DNA of 64,000 nt, taken from NCBI RefSeq assembly GCF_007860175.1, contig NZ_SJPX01000004.1:248001-312000 (forward strand), given 5' to 3'. The position numbers and the translations under genes were made by a program. The DNA comes from Rubripirellula reticaptiva (GTDB lineage: Bacteria > Planctomycetota > Planctomycetia > Pirellulales > Pirellulaceae). The notes under the pieces are model-generated. The model made no database searches. It saw only the letters and a program-made list of their open reading frames with translations, and had not been told where the DNA came from. Shown here piece after piece: positions 62,878-64,000 of the stretch (position 1 is the first letter of the stretch; each line of letters begins with the position of its first letter).

Positions 62878-64000
62878 TCAGTTGAGTGGCAGCCAGACGG
62901 ACATCTCGGACGCGCCGCGATTCGACCAGGTGAAGTAAGGAACCAGAGTTGCAGGGATCGGAGTCGAATCAGGTCGTTTGAATTCGCGGTAAAGTTTGTC
63001 CGGCCAGTCGCCAGTTCCCAGGAATGCGAACTCGCCTTCAAGAACAGTGACACCTTGCAGCAAGTCCGCGTCAAATCGAGACTGCAAATTTACGTCAGCA
63101 GGAATTCGCACTTCTGCCAGCGATGTGCCTTTGGGCAGATCAATAGACTCCAGGCAATACACGATCGGACCGCGTTTGACCGCAAGGTGATTGCGAGTTT
63201 CCTCAACCAAAGGATGCGACTCGATCAGTTGCACTGGCATCGGTAGATTTAGCTCGATCACGGTTCCCGGTTTCCAGGTTCGTTCAAGCGAAGCGTATGT
63301 GCCCGGTGTTAGTTCCGTTGCGACAGATTCTCCGTCGACTTTAAGAGTCGCCGACTTCGCCCAACCAGGAATCCGTAGCTTAAGTTCCATTGGCTGTGCA
63401 GGACACTCGACGACCGTGATTTGTACTTTGCCATTCCACGGATACTCAGTGCGTTGTTCCAGCAGAACTCGGCTTCCACTGCGCAACTTGGTATCGAGCG
63501 TATTGCTACTGTACAGATTGACCCAGATTGCATTGTCGGACTTTGCGTAGGCGTAACCGCTGACCTGCGCGATCGTGCGAGCCACATTGGGCGGACAACA
63601 GAACGACGTTACGAATGGCACTCGCATCCGAGACCAACGCAGATCCACGGGAGCGGCTTCTGATACTCGCAGCGGGTTGGTGTAGAAAAAACCCGTCCCG
63701 TTCAGGCTCACCCCCGAAAGCACCGAGTTGTAAAGCGCGAGTTCCATCACATCGATATACTTTGCCTCGCCGCTGGCAAGGAACATTCTCCAGTTCCAGA
63801 GCACGTTGCCGATATTCGCACACGTTTCATTGTGAGCAGTCGTATTGGGAAGCTGGTAGTTGCGTCCGAAGGCTTGGTGGACTCGCGTGATTGAACCCTG
63901 ATCTTTTGAGCCGTCCGGCGAGGCTCCATCGTATAAAGCACCGCAACCGCCGGTGATGTAGAGCTTTTTTTCGACCAGGTTATTCCAGATCGCGGTCAGT
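62878..64000 (-). CDS. GH127 beta-L-arabinofuranosidase, C-terminal part (5' end outside window)
   Basis: The frame runs from the right edge to the stop at 62878; 374 codons are visible and the start is missing. Known GH127/DUF1680 motifs are in order: YITGGCGALYDG, HQAFGRNYQLPN, HNETCANIGNVLWNW and FCCPPNVARTIAQ. In characterised GH127 enzymes the Glu and Cys of the NETC segment and the two Cys of the CC segment bind zinc, one Cys being the nucleophile, and all are present here. The downstream beta-sandwich (KLRIPGWAKSATLKVDGE) is also typical. It should remove beta-linked L-arabinofuranose residues. Followed by two DUF1593 genes. Confidence 0.92.
   Translation of the reverse strand, partial: LTAIWNNLVEKKLYITGGCGALYDGASPDGSKDQGSITRVHQAFGRNYQLPNTTAHNETCANIGNVLWNWRMFLASGEAKYIDVMELALYNSVLSGVSLNGTGFFYTNPLRVSEAAPVDLRWSRMRVPFVTSFCCPPNVARTIAQVSGYAYAKSDNAIWVNLYSSNTLDTKLRSGSRVLLEQRTEYPWNGKVQITVVECPAQPMELKLRIPGWAKSATLKVDGESVATELTPGTYASLERTWKPGTVIELNLPMPVQLIESHPLVEETRNHLAVKRGPIVYCLESIDLPKGTSLAEVRIPADVNLQSRFDADLLQGVTVLEGEFAFLGTGDWPDKLYREFKRPDSTPIPATLVPYFTWSNRGASEMSVWLPLN

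Overview
The window looks like chromosomal DNA of a marine-type planctomycete, most likely family Pirellulaceae (Rhodopirellula and relatives). Several planctomycete hallmarks occur together. There are two giant surface proteins with LExR-type N-terminal signatures (LEPRILFS and LESRRLL). One of them ends in dockerin-like repeats. There is a c-type cytochrome DUF1549/DUF1553 protein beside a Tat-exported DUF1501 protein, a PEP-CTERM protein, and many large secreted proteins. The assignment is inference from gene content; no rRNA, tRNA, CRISPR array or complete insertion sequence was seen.

Layout. Positions 1-6439 (minus) hold the N-terminal 2146 codons of a giant DUF4347/CSLREA/cadherin-like protein that runs off the left edge. 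Divergent from it, 6737-15250 (plus) is a tight five-gene cluster: a TolC-like outer-membrane protein, a shortened SecA-like ATPase, a HlyD-like adaptor, a GAF-HlyD fusion, and a PqqD-like/M50-peptidase/HlyD fusion. Convergent to it, 15334-19868 (minus) encodes a secretin, a PilO/GspM-like protein and a PilM-PilN-like protein, followed upstream by a DUF374 acyltransferase and a XylR-type AraC regulator. From 22577 to 27359 (plus) lie the DUF1549/1553 cytochrome protein, the DUF1501 protein and a secreted SGNH hydrolase. A PEP-CTERM protein follows (27649-28263, minus). Then comes one 22.4-kb gene (28376-50755, minus) for a 7459-residue multidomain protein with about 50 RTX nonapeptides.

The right side is metabolic. 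A GntR/FCD regulator (52614-53309, minus) faces a sialic acid operon (53679-59699, plus): sialidase, N-acetylneuraminate lyase, a mutarotase-symporter fusion, and an N-acylglucosamine 2-epimerase. Together these would release sialic acid from glycans, take it up, split it to ManNAc and pyruvate, and convert ManNAc to GlcNAc. Two interleaved palindromes between the divergent genes are the likely operator. At the right edge, a minus-strand operon holds a GH127 beta-L-arabinofuranosidase (5' end outside the window) and two tandem DUF1593 nucleoside-hydrolase-like proteins.

The best candidate for an undescribed system is the 6737-15250 cluster. It has the outer-membrane channel and periplasmic adaptors of a type I-like exporter, but a SecA-like ATPase where an ABC transporter would be expected, and a membrane protease carrying a peptide-recognition-like head and a lipoyl tail. 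It lies next to one giant LEPR protein and about 13 kb from the RTX-rich one. A dedicated export or processing route for such giant proteins is a reasonable but untested hypothesis.
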